DNA from: Myxococcota bacterium
GTDB taxonomy: Bacteria; Myxococcota_A; UBA9160; UBA4427
Direction of reading: 5' to 3'
DNA length: 54,986 nucleotides
NCBI GenBank assembly: GCA_029941885.1
Contig: JAPYTP010000012.1
Location: forward strand, 1-54,986
Part shown: one piece after another, positions 13,309 through 20,997 of the stretch
Layout: the number at the start of each line of letters is the position of its first letter
Numbering within the stretch: the first letter of the stretch is position 1
The notes under the pieces: model-generated
Told to the model about the DNA's origin: nothing
The model's database searches: none
Seen by the model: the letters and a program-made list of their open reading frames with translations, nothing else
Translations under genes and position numbers: made by a program

Positions 13309-13614
13309 ATGATCATCGTGCTCGTCCAGGCCGAGAGTTCGGCCGCAGATATCGACGCCCTGCGCGATGTCTTTCTCGAGATGGAAACGACGACGCGCGC
13401 CGAACCGGGTTGCCACGACGACTGCTTCAGCCAGGAGATCTCGGATCCGAACCGGATTCGAATCACTGAGCTTTGGGAATCGATGGACGCCCTCGCGGCC
13501 CATTTCGCGACACCCCATATGGCGACCTTCAACGCGGCGCTCGCGGACCGGCCCCCGAAATCGATGACCCTCAAGGTCCACGAGTTGGGAGCGGAGCTCG
13601 AACTCCCGAGCTAG
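13309..13614 (+). CDS. Antibiotic biosynthesis monooxygenase (ABM) domain protein
   Basis: The protein has 101 residues, the usual length of a single ABM ferredoxin-like domain. Features include an N-terminal strand MIIVLVQAE, a central AEPGCHDDCFSQEISDPN where ABM proteins have an EPGC segment, the strand RIRITELWES, then MDALAAHFATPHM. ABM proteins are cofactor-light monooxygenases acting on quinols or aromatics, or are stress-response proteins; the substrate cannot be told here. It has a good ribosome-binding site (GGAGAAG). It sits 32 bases after the sulfatase and before the globin gene. Confidence 0.85.
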   Translation: MIIVLVQAESSAADIDALRDVFLEMETTTRAEPGCHDDCFSQEISDPNRIRITELWESMDALAAHFATPHMATFNAALADRPPKSMTLKVHELGAELELPS

Positions 13615-13622
13615 CGCCCTTT

Positions 13623-13669
13623 CCCGCACACCCAAGGTCCAGCACACCCAAGGTCCCGCACACCCAAGG
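13623..13669 (+). repeat. Three 16-bp tandem repeats ending in the globin ribosome-binding site
   Basis: The core GCACACCCAAGG occurs at 13626-13637, 13642-13653 and 13658-13669, an exact 16-base period, in the gap between the ABM and globin genes. The last copy runs into AAGGAGA, which is the apparent ribosome-binding site of the globin gene starting at 13681. The first two copies read AAGGTC and so lack a full site. Confidence 0.85.
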
Positions 13670-13680
13670 AGACGGGCCCG

Positions 13681-14139
13681 ATGGCCGATGGCGATCCCTA
13701 TGGACAAGGAGACGCGACGTTTCGCGCGTGCGGTGGTGTGGAAGGAATTCGACGCCTCGTCGAAGCCTTCTATGTGCGGATGGACAGCCTCCCCGAGACG
13801 AAGCGGATCCGAGACCTGCATCCGTCGGACCTTTCGATCTCGATCGACAAGCTTGCGCGCTTTCTTTGCGGTTGGACCGGGGGGCCGAAGCTCTATTCGG
13901 ACCGATACGGACCGATCAAGATCCCGATTTTTCACCAGCATCTTCCGGTCGGCGAGGCCGAGCGCGATGCCTGGTTGAATTGCATGGAGCACGCGCTCGT
14001 CGACCGGTCCTTCCCCGAAGACTTGAAGCGCTACCTGCTCGAACAGCTCTTCGTTCCCGCGGAGCGGATCCGCGTCGTCGTGGCGAAGCGGAAGGAATCG
14101 TCGAGAGTCCCTCGAGAATCCGTCGATCCAGTCTCGTAA
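13681..14139 (+). CDS. Group II-like truncated haemoglobin
   Basis: The protein has 152 residues, close to the family length with a short C-terminal extension. The 2-on-2 globin pattern is visible: GGVEGIRRLVEAFYVRMD in helices A-B, LHPSDLS, then KLARFLCGWTGGPKLYSDRYG, and the proximal-histidine region IPIFHQHLPVGEAERDAWL ending in CM. Group II globins share the GGP-LY and GEAERD-WL motifs. They bind haem and O2, NO or peroxide and are linked to detoxification. It is preceded by AAGGAGA from the tandem repeats and followed 20 bases later by a GST gene. Confidence 0.9.
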   Translation: MADGDPYGQGDATFRACGGVEGIRRLVEAFYVRMDSLPETKRIRDLHPSDLSISIDKLARFLCGWTGGPKLYSDRYGPIKIPIFHQHLPVGEAERDAWLNCMEHALVDRSFPEDLKRYLLEQLFVPAERIRVVVAKRKESSRVPRESVDPVS

Positions 14140-14159
14140 AGTGAACGGGAGGGCCCCTC

Positions 14160-14792
14160 GTGAAGCTTCATATGTTTCCATTTGCGCCGAACGCCGCGAA
14201 GGTCCGCCTCTATCTTGCGGAGAAGCGGGCCGCAGGGGGTGGGATCGAACTCGAAGAAGTGTTGGTCAACCTCGTGGAATCCGAACAGAAGAGTCCGGAA
14301 TATTTGAGGATCAGTCCGTTCGGGACGGTGCCCGCCCTCGAGACCGATCGAGGAACGATCCTCTACGAGTCTCTTGCGATCATCGAATACCTCGAGGAAC
14401 TCCATCCGGAACCGTCGATGTGGGGGCCCGATAAAGAGGCGCGAGCCGACGCCCGACAACTCGAACGGATCGCGGATCTGGGTGTGCTGATTCCTGCGGC
14501 CCGCGAGATCCATAATACGAACTCGCCGCTCGGCCTGCCCGCAAACCCGCCCGTTGCAGAGCATTATCGGGAGCGGTGGGTCGCGGCGGTCGCCCATCTC
14601 GAGGGCCTGATGGTGGATGGTCGTCCCTTTCTCGCGGGCGACTACGTGAGCGTCGCGGACTGCACACTCCAGGGCGCGCTGCAATTCGCTCGCTTCCGGG
14701 AACTCGATGTCCTGGCGCAGGCGCCAGCGCTCACCCGTTGGAACGCGAGCTATCGCGAGCGGCAAGCGGCACAGGGTGTGATCCTGATCTGA
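14160..14792 (+). CDS. Glutathione S-transferase family protein
   Basis: The protein has 210 residues from a GTG start with a plausible ribosome-binding site (GGGAGGG); an ATG at 14172 is possible. The thioredoxin-fold N-terminus has KLHMFPFAPNAAKVRLYL, the cis-Pro segment PFGTVPALE, and YESLAIIEYLEEL with the Glu-Ser pair that binds glutathione. The all-alpha C-terminus contains FLAGDYVSVADC with the N-capping motif. The function is probably conjugation or reduction of electrophiles. It is the last + gene of this block and ends 24 bases from a convergent gene. Confidence 0.92.
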   Translation: MKLHMFPFAPNAAKVRLYLAEKRAAGGGIELEEVLVNLVESEQKSPEYLRISPFGTVPALETDRGTILYESLAIIEYLEELHPEPSMWGPDKEARADARQLERIADLGVLIPAAREIHNTNSPLGLPANPPVAEHYRERWVAAVAHLEGLMVDGRPFLAGDYVSVADCTLQGALQFARFRELDVLAQAPALTRWNASYRERQAAQGVILI

Positions 14793-14816
14793 AGCGCACG
14801 TCTCCTTGCGCACGGG

Positions 14817-15530
14817 CTATCGGCGCGCGGTCTCGTTCTGCACTTGCTGCAGGATGTCGGTGAGCGCGAGTCGGACGGCGTGCGAGGGTGTCTCCTCCGG
14901 GAAGCGAAGCTGTCGGGTGATGCGACGACGATAGACGCTCCGGCGCGTCCCGCAGTCGAGGATCTCCAGATCGAGTTCGATCACGCCGAGTGGATCGCTC
15001 GCGGAGTTGGCAAAGCCGATCAGCGTGAGAAAGGGGATCGGCAGGATTCCGAAATAGGCTCGCTGCCGGATCGTCCCGTAAAGGGACTCGATCGAGCCCA
15101 GACCCACGAAGCGCAGATCCTCCTCCACGCAGGCTGCGAGCGCGCGCGGCACGCTGCGGCTCGGTGCGGCATCGAGCAGCCGCGCTCGGCCGAATCGTGT
15201 GCCATCGAGTGCGTCCGTGAGAGCGCGCGAGACGGCGTCCGAGACATCGCCCTCGAAATGCTGGTTGCCGGTCAAGTAGGTCCCGGTTCGCTGGTTGTAG
15301 AGCAGGAATATCCAGAGTCGTGGCTTCTTTCCAACGCGCTGGCTCTCCGGGCGCTGATCCTCGAGGGGGAGCAAGCCGAAAGTGGCACCCGGTGGGTTCG
15401 CGAGAGCATCCGAGTAGAGATCAATCCTGGGGATGTCGATCGCGCAGCCAGTCAGCGTCGCCAGAACGAGGCCGAGCAGGGTTGCGCCGCGAAACCCTCG
15501 CCCGGGTCCGTCGGCGGGCGAGCGCGGCAT
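14817..15530 (-). CDS. Putative lipoprotein of unknown function
   Basis: From the ATG at 15530 the protein has 237 residues and begins with a short basic N-terminus, the hydrophobic segment ATLLGLVLATLT and the lipobox LTGC, so it should be lipidated and anchored to a membrane. In-frame ATGs at 15572 and 15590 would add 14-20 residues before the signal and are less likely. The mature part has a strand-helix pattern with PLEDQRPESQ and KPRLWIFLLYN. It resembles uncharacterised lipoproteins that gather at the envelope, but I cannot name a family. It lies in the same direction as the P450/GlcG genes upstream, 82 bases after GlcG. Confidence 0.65.
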   Translation of the reverse strand: MPRSPADGPGRGFRGATLLGLVLATLTGCAIDIPRIDLYSDALANPPGATFGLLPLEDQRPESQRVGKKPRLWIFLLYNQRTGTYLTGNQHFEGDVSDAVSRALTDALDGTRFGRARLLDAAPSRSVPRALAACVEEDLRFVGLGSIESLYGTIRQRAYFGILPIPFLTLIGFANSASDPLGVIELDLEILDCGTRRSVYRRRITRQLRFPEETPSHAVRLALTDILQQVQNETARR

Positions 15531-15612
15531 GGGGTGACACCCGGACGCGACGCGAGTCCTGGCTGGATCCATGGGGGGAGAGTAACGCATAACAGGCCGC
15601 TCGCGTTTGGCT

Positions 15613-16041
15613 CTACGAATTTTCGAGGGCCTCGACGGCGCGACGTGCAACGTCGGCGTCCCGTTCTTGATCCGCGCCGGAAACGCCAATCGATCCGAGG
15701 ACCATTCCGTCTTCCAGAATCGGGTAGCCCCCGTCCGCGGAGATATAGCCCTCGACTTTATCGATGATCTTCAATTCGTCCGGAGGAATCGAATCGGTGT
15801 AGGTCTTCCATGCCAGGGTCGACATGCCAGTGGAAACGGCCGTGAAGGCCTTGTGTCTCGCGGTGGTTGCCGCGAGTCGTGGAGCTCCCTCGCAGCTGAG
15901 GAAGCCGACGATCTCAGCGGATGAATCCGCGATCGCGATGTGCACCCGGATATCGAGTTCGCGCGCTCGGGTGGTGGCGACGTCGAGCAGCGTCGAAATG
16001 GCTTCGGTCGACAATGTGGCCCGGGCGGCGCTCTTCTTCAT
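15613..16041 (-). CDS. GlcG/HbpS-type haem-binding family protein (DUF336)
   Basis: The protein has 142 residues from the ATG at 16041, with AGGAA as ribosome-binding site. The GlcG/DUF336 signature is plain: ARELDIRVHIAIADSSAEIV, the segment ATTARHKAFTAV, and the closing GGYPILEDGMVLGSIGVSG followed by a C-terminal helix with ADVARRAVEAL. Members include HbpS, which binds haem, and proteins of glycolate operons. The gene starts only 8 bases after the stop of a P450 gene on the same strand, so the two are probably cotranscribed. A haem-related role is an inference from that pairing. Confidence 0.88.
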   Translation of the reverse strand: MKKSAARATLSTEAISTLLDVATTRARELDIRVHIAIADSSAEIVGFLSCEGAPRLAATTARHKAFTAVSTGMSTLAWKTYTDSIPPDELKIIDKVEGYISADGGYPILEDGMVLGSIGVSGADQERDADVARRAVEALENS

Positions 16042-16049
16042 GGCGGTTC

Positions 16050-17291
16050 CTATTCTGTGCGATTCGCCAATGCATAGCGTATGGGCAGGGCTTCGAGGGT
16101 ACGAAGAGCGAGTCCCGGGAGATGTCGCAGCGTCGACCCGGGCTCGAACTCGAACTGATCGAATCTTTCGAGCAACTCTTCGAAGGCGATTCGGAGCTCC
16201 AGTCGAGCGAGGGGAGCGCCCACGCAATGATGTTCTCCCTGGCTGAACGCCATGTGGGAGCCCAAATTCGAACGGTGCAAGTCGAGTTCGTCCGGGTCCG
16301 GGAACTGCTCAGGGTCCCGATTGGCGGCGGCAAATCGCACGTGAACCATCGACCCCTTCGGTATCGCGGTCCCCGAGATTTCTCCGTCCGCGATGGCATA
16401 GCGAAAGAAGCCCTGACTCGGAGACTCGAGGCGCAACACCTCCTCGACGAAGTTCTTGATGAGTTCGGGCCTCTGCCGCAGTTCGACTTCGACCGATGGA
16501 TTCTCGATCAGGAGCATCAGCCCGGACGCGAGGGCGCTCGTCGCGGTTTCATGCCCGCCGACGATGACGTGTTCGGCCAATCCCATCTTTTCCGCCATCG
16601 GGAGCGGGCGCCCGTCCGGGAAGGACGCATGTGTGAGATCGCTCAATACGTCCGGGCACGGATCGCGCTGCTTGCGCTCCATCCACTCCGCCAGATAGTG
16701 CTGGAGTTCGATCCCGAGCCGAGCGACCTCGATCTCACGCTTCTTCGAGATGATGCCGGAGAGCGGTTCCACCCAGGCGTCCGACCAATGCTTGATTCGC
16801 GGCGCGTCCTCCGACGGTAGACCCAGCAGGGTCGTGACAACGCGAATCGGGAGCCAAGTGGCAAAGGTCGCCAGGAATTCACATTCCTTCGTCCCGGCCA
16901 TCTTCTCGACGAGATTCCGCGTCGTACTCCGAATGAAAGGAGCCAGTGTCCGGACTCGACCGGCGGTGAACACGTCGGCGACCAAGGCTCGATAGTCGCG
17001 ATGGATCGGCGGGTCGGACTGGAATTTAGTGTCTCGCGGCCATCCTTCGGATTCCAGGAGCGTCTGGGCTTCGACGTGTTGGAACATCGAAAAACCGGCC
17101 TTTCCGAGGAGATCATTCGACCAGATCTCGGGATGGCGAAGCACGTGTTGGACATCGCGGTAGCGCGTCACGAGAAAGGCCTGGGCATCCGGCATGAAAT
17201 AGACGGGCGCATGCTCGCGGACCGCACGATAGTAGGCGAAGGGGGATTCCTGGATGTCGGGATCCATCAGACTGTGATCTTCGACGCGCAT
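16050..17291 (-). CDS. Cytochrome P450
   Basis: The protein has 413 residues from the ATG at 17291, preceded by the strong site GGAGGAAAGGA. P450 landmarks: I-helix IVGGHETATSAL with the acid-Thr pair, K-helix EEVLRLESP, and the haem loop FSQGEHHCVGAPLARLELR with the Cys ligand at about residue 356. There is no membrane anchor, as in soluble bacterial P450s that need a ferredoxin; none is encoded nearby. It begins 16 bases after the other P450 of this pair and is followed by the GlcG-like gene. The substrate is not predictable from sequence alone. Confidence 0.95.
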   Translation of the reverse strand: MRVEDHSLMDPDIQESPFAYYRAVREHAPVYFMPDAQAFLVTRYRDVQHVLRHPEIWSNDLLGKAGFSMFQHVEAQTLLESEGWPRDTKFQSDPPIHRDYRALVADVFTAGRVRTLAPFIRSTTRNLVEKMAGTKECEFLATFATWLPIRVVTTLLGLPSEDAPRIKHWSDAWVEPLSGIISKKREIEVARLGIELQHYLAEWMERKQRDPCPDVLSDLTHASFPDGRPLPMAEKMGLAEHVIVGGHETATSALASGLMLLIENPSVEVELRQRPELIKNFVEEVLRLESPSQGFFRYAIADGEISGTAIPKGSMVHVRFAAANRDPEQFPDPDELDLHRSNLGSHMAFSQGEHHCVGAPLARLELRIAFEELLERFDQFEFEPGSTLRHLPGLALRTLEALPIRYALANRTE

Positions 17292-17307
17292 CGATTCCTT
17301 TCCTCCG

Positions 17308-18561
17308 CTAGTTCGAACGAAGACGGGCTCGCACCGGAAGTCGGTCGAGGGCCCGCACCGTCGGATTCTTCTTCTGCCACCGGGGCTTTTCGAGAGCCTC
17401 GAAGTCGTAGGCGGAATCGACGAAGAGTCTTTCAGCAACGATCTGGGCCTCGAGGCGCGCAAGGGCGGCGCCGAGACAGAAATGTCGGCCCCCACCGAAC
17501 GACAGGAGTCCCTGAAAATCGCGATCCGGCTCGAACCGGTCCGGATCCGAATATCGAGCCGGGTCCCGGTTCGCTGCGGCGAGTCCGAGCAGGAGCTGGC
17601 TGCCGGCTGGAATCGAGACGCCTGCGAGTTCCAGATCCTGTCCCGCTCGCCGAGAACAGGACAGCGCCGGCGGCTCGAAGCGAAGCGTCTCCTCGACAAG
17701 CGAGGGGATCAGCCGCGGGTCACGACGGACTCGGTCGAGGAGTGGAGGACGTTCGAGCAGGCAATGAGCGAGATTGCCGATCAGGCCCGCAGTCGTGTCG
17801 ATCGCCGCAGTCACGAGTAGCACGGCGTTGGCGACGACTTCGAGGGGGGAGAGCGCGCCGAGCTCCTCGTCGGGAACCCGGAGATCTGCGAGCAGGCCGT
17901 CCGGTATGTCACCGCGGGCAATGCGCCCCTCGAAGGTCTGCGCCAATCCCTCGATCATCTGGATGCTCGCACCCGGCGAATCGTCGACGCCTCGGATCAC
18001 GCTCACGATCTCCTCTGCCCACTCATCCTCGCGCAGCCCGAAGAGGGAGCGAATGATTTCGGAGGGCAGGGCGAAGGCGAGCCCTTCGACGAGGTCGAGC
18101 GGGGTATTCGCTGGGGTCGTTTCGATCGCCGAGACCAGCCGGTCGGTCGTGAGGACGATGCGTTCCCGCAGCGCTTCGATCTGGCGCGGAGTGAACTCGC
18201 GGCGGACCAGACCGCGTGCGCGGGTCTGTTCGGGGCCATCGAGGGACATCAGCCAGACCCGCATCGCTTCGAATGCCAATCCGTTCGACGCACCGAAGGA
18301 GGCGGATACCCCCGACCCTGCAAAGTGCCGTGGGTCGCGCAAGACCTCGTCGACGAGGTCCCATCCCGTGATGAAGAAAACGCCGTCGCCGGCATCGAGT
18401 ACCGGCGTCTGTTCGCGGATCTTTCGCCACTGGGAATGTGGATCGTCCGCGAGGGCGATCCCGAACAGGTCCCATCCGGTCGCCTCTGCGACGGATTCCG
18501 CTCCCGAGTGCGACGATTCCGAGTGCTGTGGTGCTGTGTTCAGGTCGGACTCGCCGGACAT
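17308..18561 (-). CDS. Cytochrome P450
   Basis: The protein has 417 residues from the ATG at 18561, the first ATG after the promoter region shared with the divergent alcohol dehydrogenase. Landmarks: I-helix LLVTAAIDTTAGLIG, K-helix EETLRFEPP, and haem loop FGGGRHFCLGAALARLEAQ with Cys at about 362. It is a soluble class I type. It leads a leftward operon P450-P450-GlcG-like-lipoprotein with a 16-base gap to the second P450. The ribosome-binding site is only a G-rich run, so the start is less certain than the domain call. Confidence 0.94.
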   Translation of the reverse strand: MSGESDLNTAPQHSESSHSGAESVAEATGWDLFGIALADDPHSQWRKIREQTPVLDAGDGVFFITGWDLVDEVLRDPRHFAGSGVSASFGASNGLAFEAMRVWLMSLDGPEQTRARGLVRREFTPRQIEALRERIVLTTDRLVSAIETTPANTPLDLVEGLAFALPSEIIRSLFGLREDEWAEEIVSVIRGVDDSPGASIQMIEGLAQTFEGRIARGDIPDGLLADLRVPDEELGALSPLEVVANAVLLVTAAIDTTAGLIGNLAHCLLERPPLLDRVRRDPRLIPSLVEETLRFEPPALSCSRRAGQDLELAGVSIPAGSQLLLGLAAANRDPARYSDPDRFEPDRDFQGLLSFGGGRHFCLGAALARLEAQIVAERLFVDSAYDFEALEKPRWQKKNPTVRALDRLPVRARLRSN

Positions 18562-18581
18562 CGCCCCCCCCGTGGCTCGGA

Positions 18582-18604
18582 TCGAGATCGATCGAGCATC
18601 TCGA
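18582..18604. promoter_or_regulatory. 7-bp inverted repeat in the divergent P450/alcohol dehydrogenase promoter region
   Basis: TCGAGAT at 18582-18588 and ATCTCGA at 18598-18604 form a perfect inverted repeat with a 9-base spacer. It lies in the 133-base gap between the divergent starts at 18561 and 18695. Its size and position would suit a dimeric repressor operator. No binding protein is indicated. Confidence 0.35.
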
Positions 18605-18694
18605 ATATCTTCGCACCCGCCGCGGGAGCAACGCAAGTCATCTAGGCTCGGGACTTGTGAAGCGGTTGCGAGCCGAACCGCGCAGGAGGGCAAG

Positions 18695-19642
18695 ATGCTG
18701 GCGGTCAAATTCGATTCTGGGAAGATCGTACTCGACGAGGTGCCGGTCCCGTCCGGGGACGGGGTGCTCGTCAAGATTCGCGCTTGTGGCATCTGCGGAT
18801 CGGATGTCTCGATTCTCGACAGTGGCTTTCCGATCTTTGGGATCCCGGGGCATGAGATCGCCGGCGAACTCGAAGATGGCACGCCCGTCGCGATCGAGCC
18901 GATGGACCCCTGTGGTCGCTGCCGATATTGCCTCGGTGGCGATCACCAGGTGTGCGTGAAGGGCAACGAAATGATCTACGGAGTCGGGCGCAACGGTGGA
19001 ATGGCGGAGCAGATCATCGTCCCCGCCGAATGCCTCGTTCCGCTTCCCCGCGGCCTCGACGCAACGACCGGTTTTCTGGTCGAGCCGCTCGCGGTGGCCG
19101 TACACGGGGTGCGTCGGGCGGGGATCGATGCAGCGACGCGCGTGCTGGTCATCGGTGGCGGGACGATCGGTTTGAGCGCGGTCACGGTCGCGACTTCCGC
19201 GCGCGCCCAGGTCGACCTCGTCGCGCGACACCCGGCGCAGATCGCTGCCGGGCGCCAGCTCGGCGCGGATATCGTCGAGTCGGGAAAGGACGGGGACTAC
19301 GACGTCGTGCTCGATTGCGCGGGGTCGCCCAGCGCGACGGAGGCCTCCTGTGAAGCGCTACGGCCCAAGGGTACGCTTCTGATGCTCGCTTCGTCCTGGG
19401 GCAAGATCGAGGTGCCGGGCCTCACGGTGGCGGCGAAGGAACTCGATATCGTGTGGTCGACGATGTACGGACGCTCCGGGACGACTCGGGACGTTGATGC
19501 CGCCGCCGCGATTCTCGGGAATCGAGAAGAGGTGTCGGACGCACTGATCAGCCATCGCTATCCGCTCTCGAAGGCGCCCGAGGCCTTCCTGAAATCACGA
19601 GATCGAAAGGGTGGCGCGATCAAGATCGCGCTCGAGCCCTGA
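18695..19642 (+). CDS. Zinc-dependent alcohol dehydrogenase (MDR superfamily)
   Basis: The protein has 315 residues from the ATG at 18695 with CAGGAGGG as ribosome-binding site. Catalytic-zinc residues are visible as CGICGSD (Cys31) and GHEIAGEL (His52, Glu53). The structural zinc lobe is CGRCRYCLGGDHQVC (Cys72, 75, 78, 86). The Rossmann motif is VLVIGGGTIGLSA. It is shorter than most MDR dehydrogenases (about 340-350) but no landmark is missing. It should oxidise an alcohol or polyol with NAD(P). It is transcribed divergently from the P450 pair, suggesting it acts on a hydroxylated product; that link is inference. Confidence 0.9.
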   Translation: MLAVKFDSGKIVLDEVPVPSGDGVLVKIRACGICGSDVSILDSGFPIFGIPGHEIAGELEDGTPVAIEPMDPCGRCRYCLGGDHQVCVKGNEMIYGVGRNGGMAEQIIVPAECLVPLPRGLDATTGFLVEPLAVAVHGVRRAGIDAATRVLVIGGGTIGLSAVTVATSARAQVDLVARHPAQIAAGRQLGADIVESGKDGDYDVVLDCAGSPSATEASCEALRPKGTLLMLASSWGKIEVPGLTVAAKELDIVWSTMYGRSGTTRDVDAAAAILGNREEVSDALISHRYPLSKAPEAFLKSRDRKGGAIKIALEP

Positions 19643-19690
19643 GGGCTTCCTCGAACCGGGATCGCTCCGCCGCCGAGGTCCCCGTCTCGC

Positions 19691-19709
19691 ACGGCCTTCG
19701 TCTGGCCGT
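19691..19709. terminator. Small hairpin between convergent genes
   Basis: ACGGCC (19691-19696) and GGCCGT (19704-19709) pair around a 7-base loop in the 88-base gap between the alcohol dehydrogenase stop and the convergent amidohydrolase stop. There is no T-run, so intrinsic termination is uncertain. Confidence 0.3.
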
Positions 19710-19730
19710 CTTCGGAACGGGCTCTGGCGA

Positions 19731-20927
19731 TTACTTCGTGATGCCGAAACGTTCGAGGCCAAATCCGCGGATCGCGTTCCCCCGCATCAGGGCGTAGATC
19801 TCTTCGGCATTCAGGCCGGCCTTCTCGCAGATCTTCATCGCCACCTTTTCCGTTTCGGGAAAGGTCGAGTCGGCGTGGGGGTAGTCGACTTCGAAGGTGA
19901 TCAGGTCCATGCCGATCCGATCACGATTGGCGAGTCCCGTTTCGTCGTCGAAGATACAACCGAGGACGCGATCCTTGATATAGGAGGTCGGTGCCTCGGG
20001 GAGACCGGATCCGAAGGAGTTGTCGACGCGCTCCGCCCATAGCTTGTCCATTCTTTCCATGATATAGGGCATCCATCCGACTTGACCTTCGGAGTACGCG
20101 ATCGTCAGATCCGGGAAGCGGGCGAGGGTTCCCGAAAAGACCCAGTCGATCAGGGAGCCCATGGCGTTCTGGAAGGTCAACGTCGAGCTGACGATGAAAG
20201 GCGCGTCGGGCGTCGTGATGGGCATCTTCGAAGAGGACCCGATATGCATGCAGACGACGGTCTGGGTCTCCTGGCACGTGGCGAAGAGGGGGTCCCAGTA
20301 GCCGGTATGAATCGAGGGCAGCCCGAGCGGGTGCGGATTCTCCGAGAACGCGATGGCGTAGCTGCCCTTGTTCGCGCAGCGCCGAACCTCTTGAGCCGCG
20401 AGTTCGACGTCCCAGAGCGGAACGATCGTGAGCGGGATCAGCCTGCCCTTACCGTCCCCCGCGCACCATTCGTCGATCATCCAATCGTTGTAGGCCTCCA
20501 CACAGAGGAGTCCGAGTTCCTTGTCCTCTCGTTCCATGAAGGTCTGTCCACAGAAGCGCGGCAGCGTATTCGGGAAACAGATCGAGGCGTCCATGTGGTT
20601 GGCGTCCATGTCCAGGAGCCGTTCCGTTTGCTTCCACGCGCCGGGTCGGATCTCGTCGAAAGTCGTCGTTGCGAAACCGAGATCTCCCATCCCGACCGCT
20701 GCGGAGAGTCGGGAGAAGGGCGAGACGAGGTCATCGTAGTACCAGATGTCCGCCCATTCGCCGCTTTCGTCGGCTTCCCATTGCATGCCGACGGGTCCGC
20801 CCATCCTCCCGCGCTCGCGGACGATGCGCGGGCCGCGGTCGAGGTATCGACTCGGTAGGCGGCTGCTCCATAGGTCCGGCGGTTCGACGACGTGATCGTC
20901 GACGGAGATGATCTTGGGAATCGGCAT
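19731..20927 (-). CDS. Amidohydrolase family protein (amidohydrolase 2 / ACMSD-like)
   Basis: The protein has 398 residues from the ATG at 20927, preceded by AGGAAAGAG. The N-terminus IISVDDHVVEPPDLW is typical of the amidohydrolase_2 group common in mycobacteria and marine bacteria. Later landmarks are a His-bearing strand VVCMHIGSSS, then FPDLTIAYSEGQVGWMPY and FEVDYPHADSTFP with the late acidic metal ligand. The family contains metal-dependent decarboxylases and hydrolases of ring carboxylates; the substrate here is unknown. The quinohemoprotein gene lies 70 bases upstream on the same strand. Confidence 0.9.
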   Translation of the reverse strand: MPIPKIISVDDHVVEPPDLWSSRLPSRYLDRGPRIVRERGRMGGPVGMQWEADESGEWADIWYYDDLVSPFSRLSAAVGMGDLGFATTTFDEIRPGAWKQTERLLDMDANHMDASICFPNTLPRFCGQTFMEREDKELGLLCVEAYNDWMIDEWCAGDGKGRLIPLTIVPLWDVELAAQEVRRCANKGSYAIAFSENPHPLGLPSIHTGYWDPLFATCQETQTVVCMHIGSSSKMPITTPDAPFIVSSTLTFQNAMGSLIDWVFSGTLARFPDLTIAYSEGQVGWMPYIMERMDKLWAERVDNSFGSGLPEAPTSYIKDRVLGCIFDDETGLANRDRIGMDLITFEVDYPHADSTFPETEKVAMKICEKAGLNAEEIYALMRGNAIRGFGLERFGITK

Positions 20928-20997
20928 CGGTCTCTTTCCTGTGTCGCCCTGGTCCGGCGTGGTCGGTTGAGGTCTCGGTCTTCGTCGGAGAGGCGGG

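Noticed and set aside
17292-17699. An N-terminal extension of the P450 at 16050-17291
   Set aside because: It is antisense-like sequence inside the upstream P450 gene; the ATG at 17291 has a strong ribosome-binding site and gives a normal P450 length.
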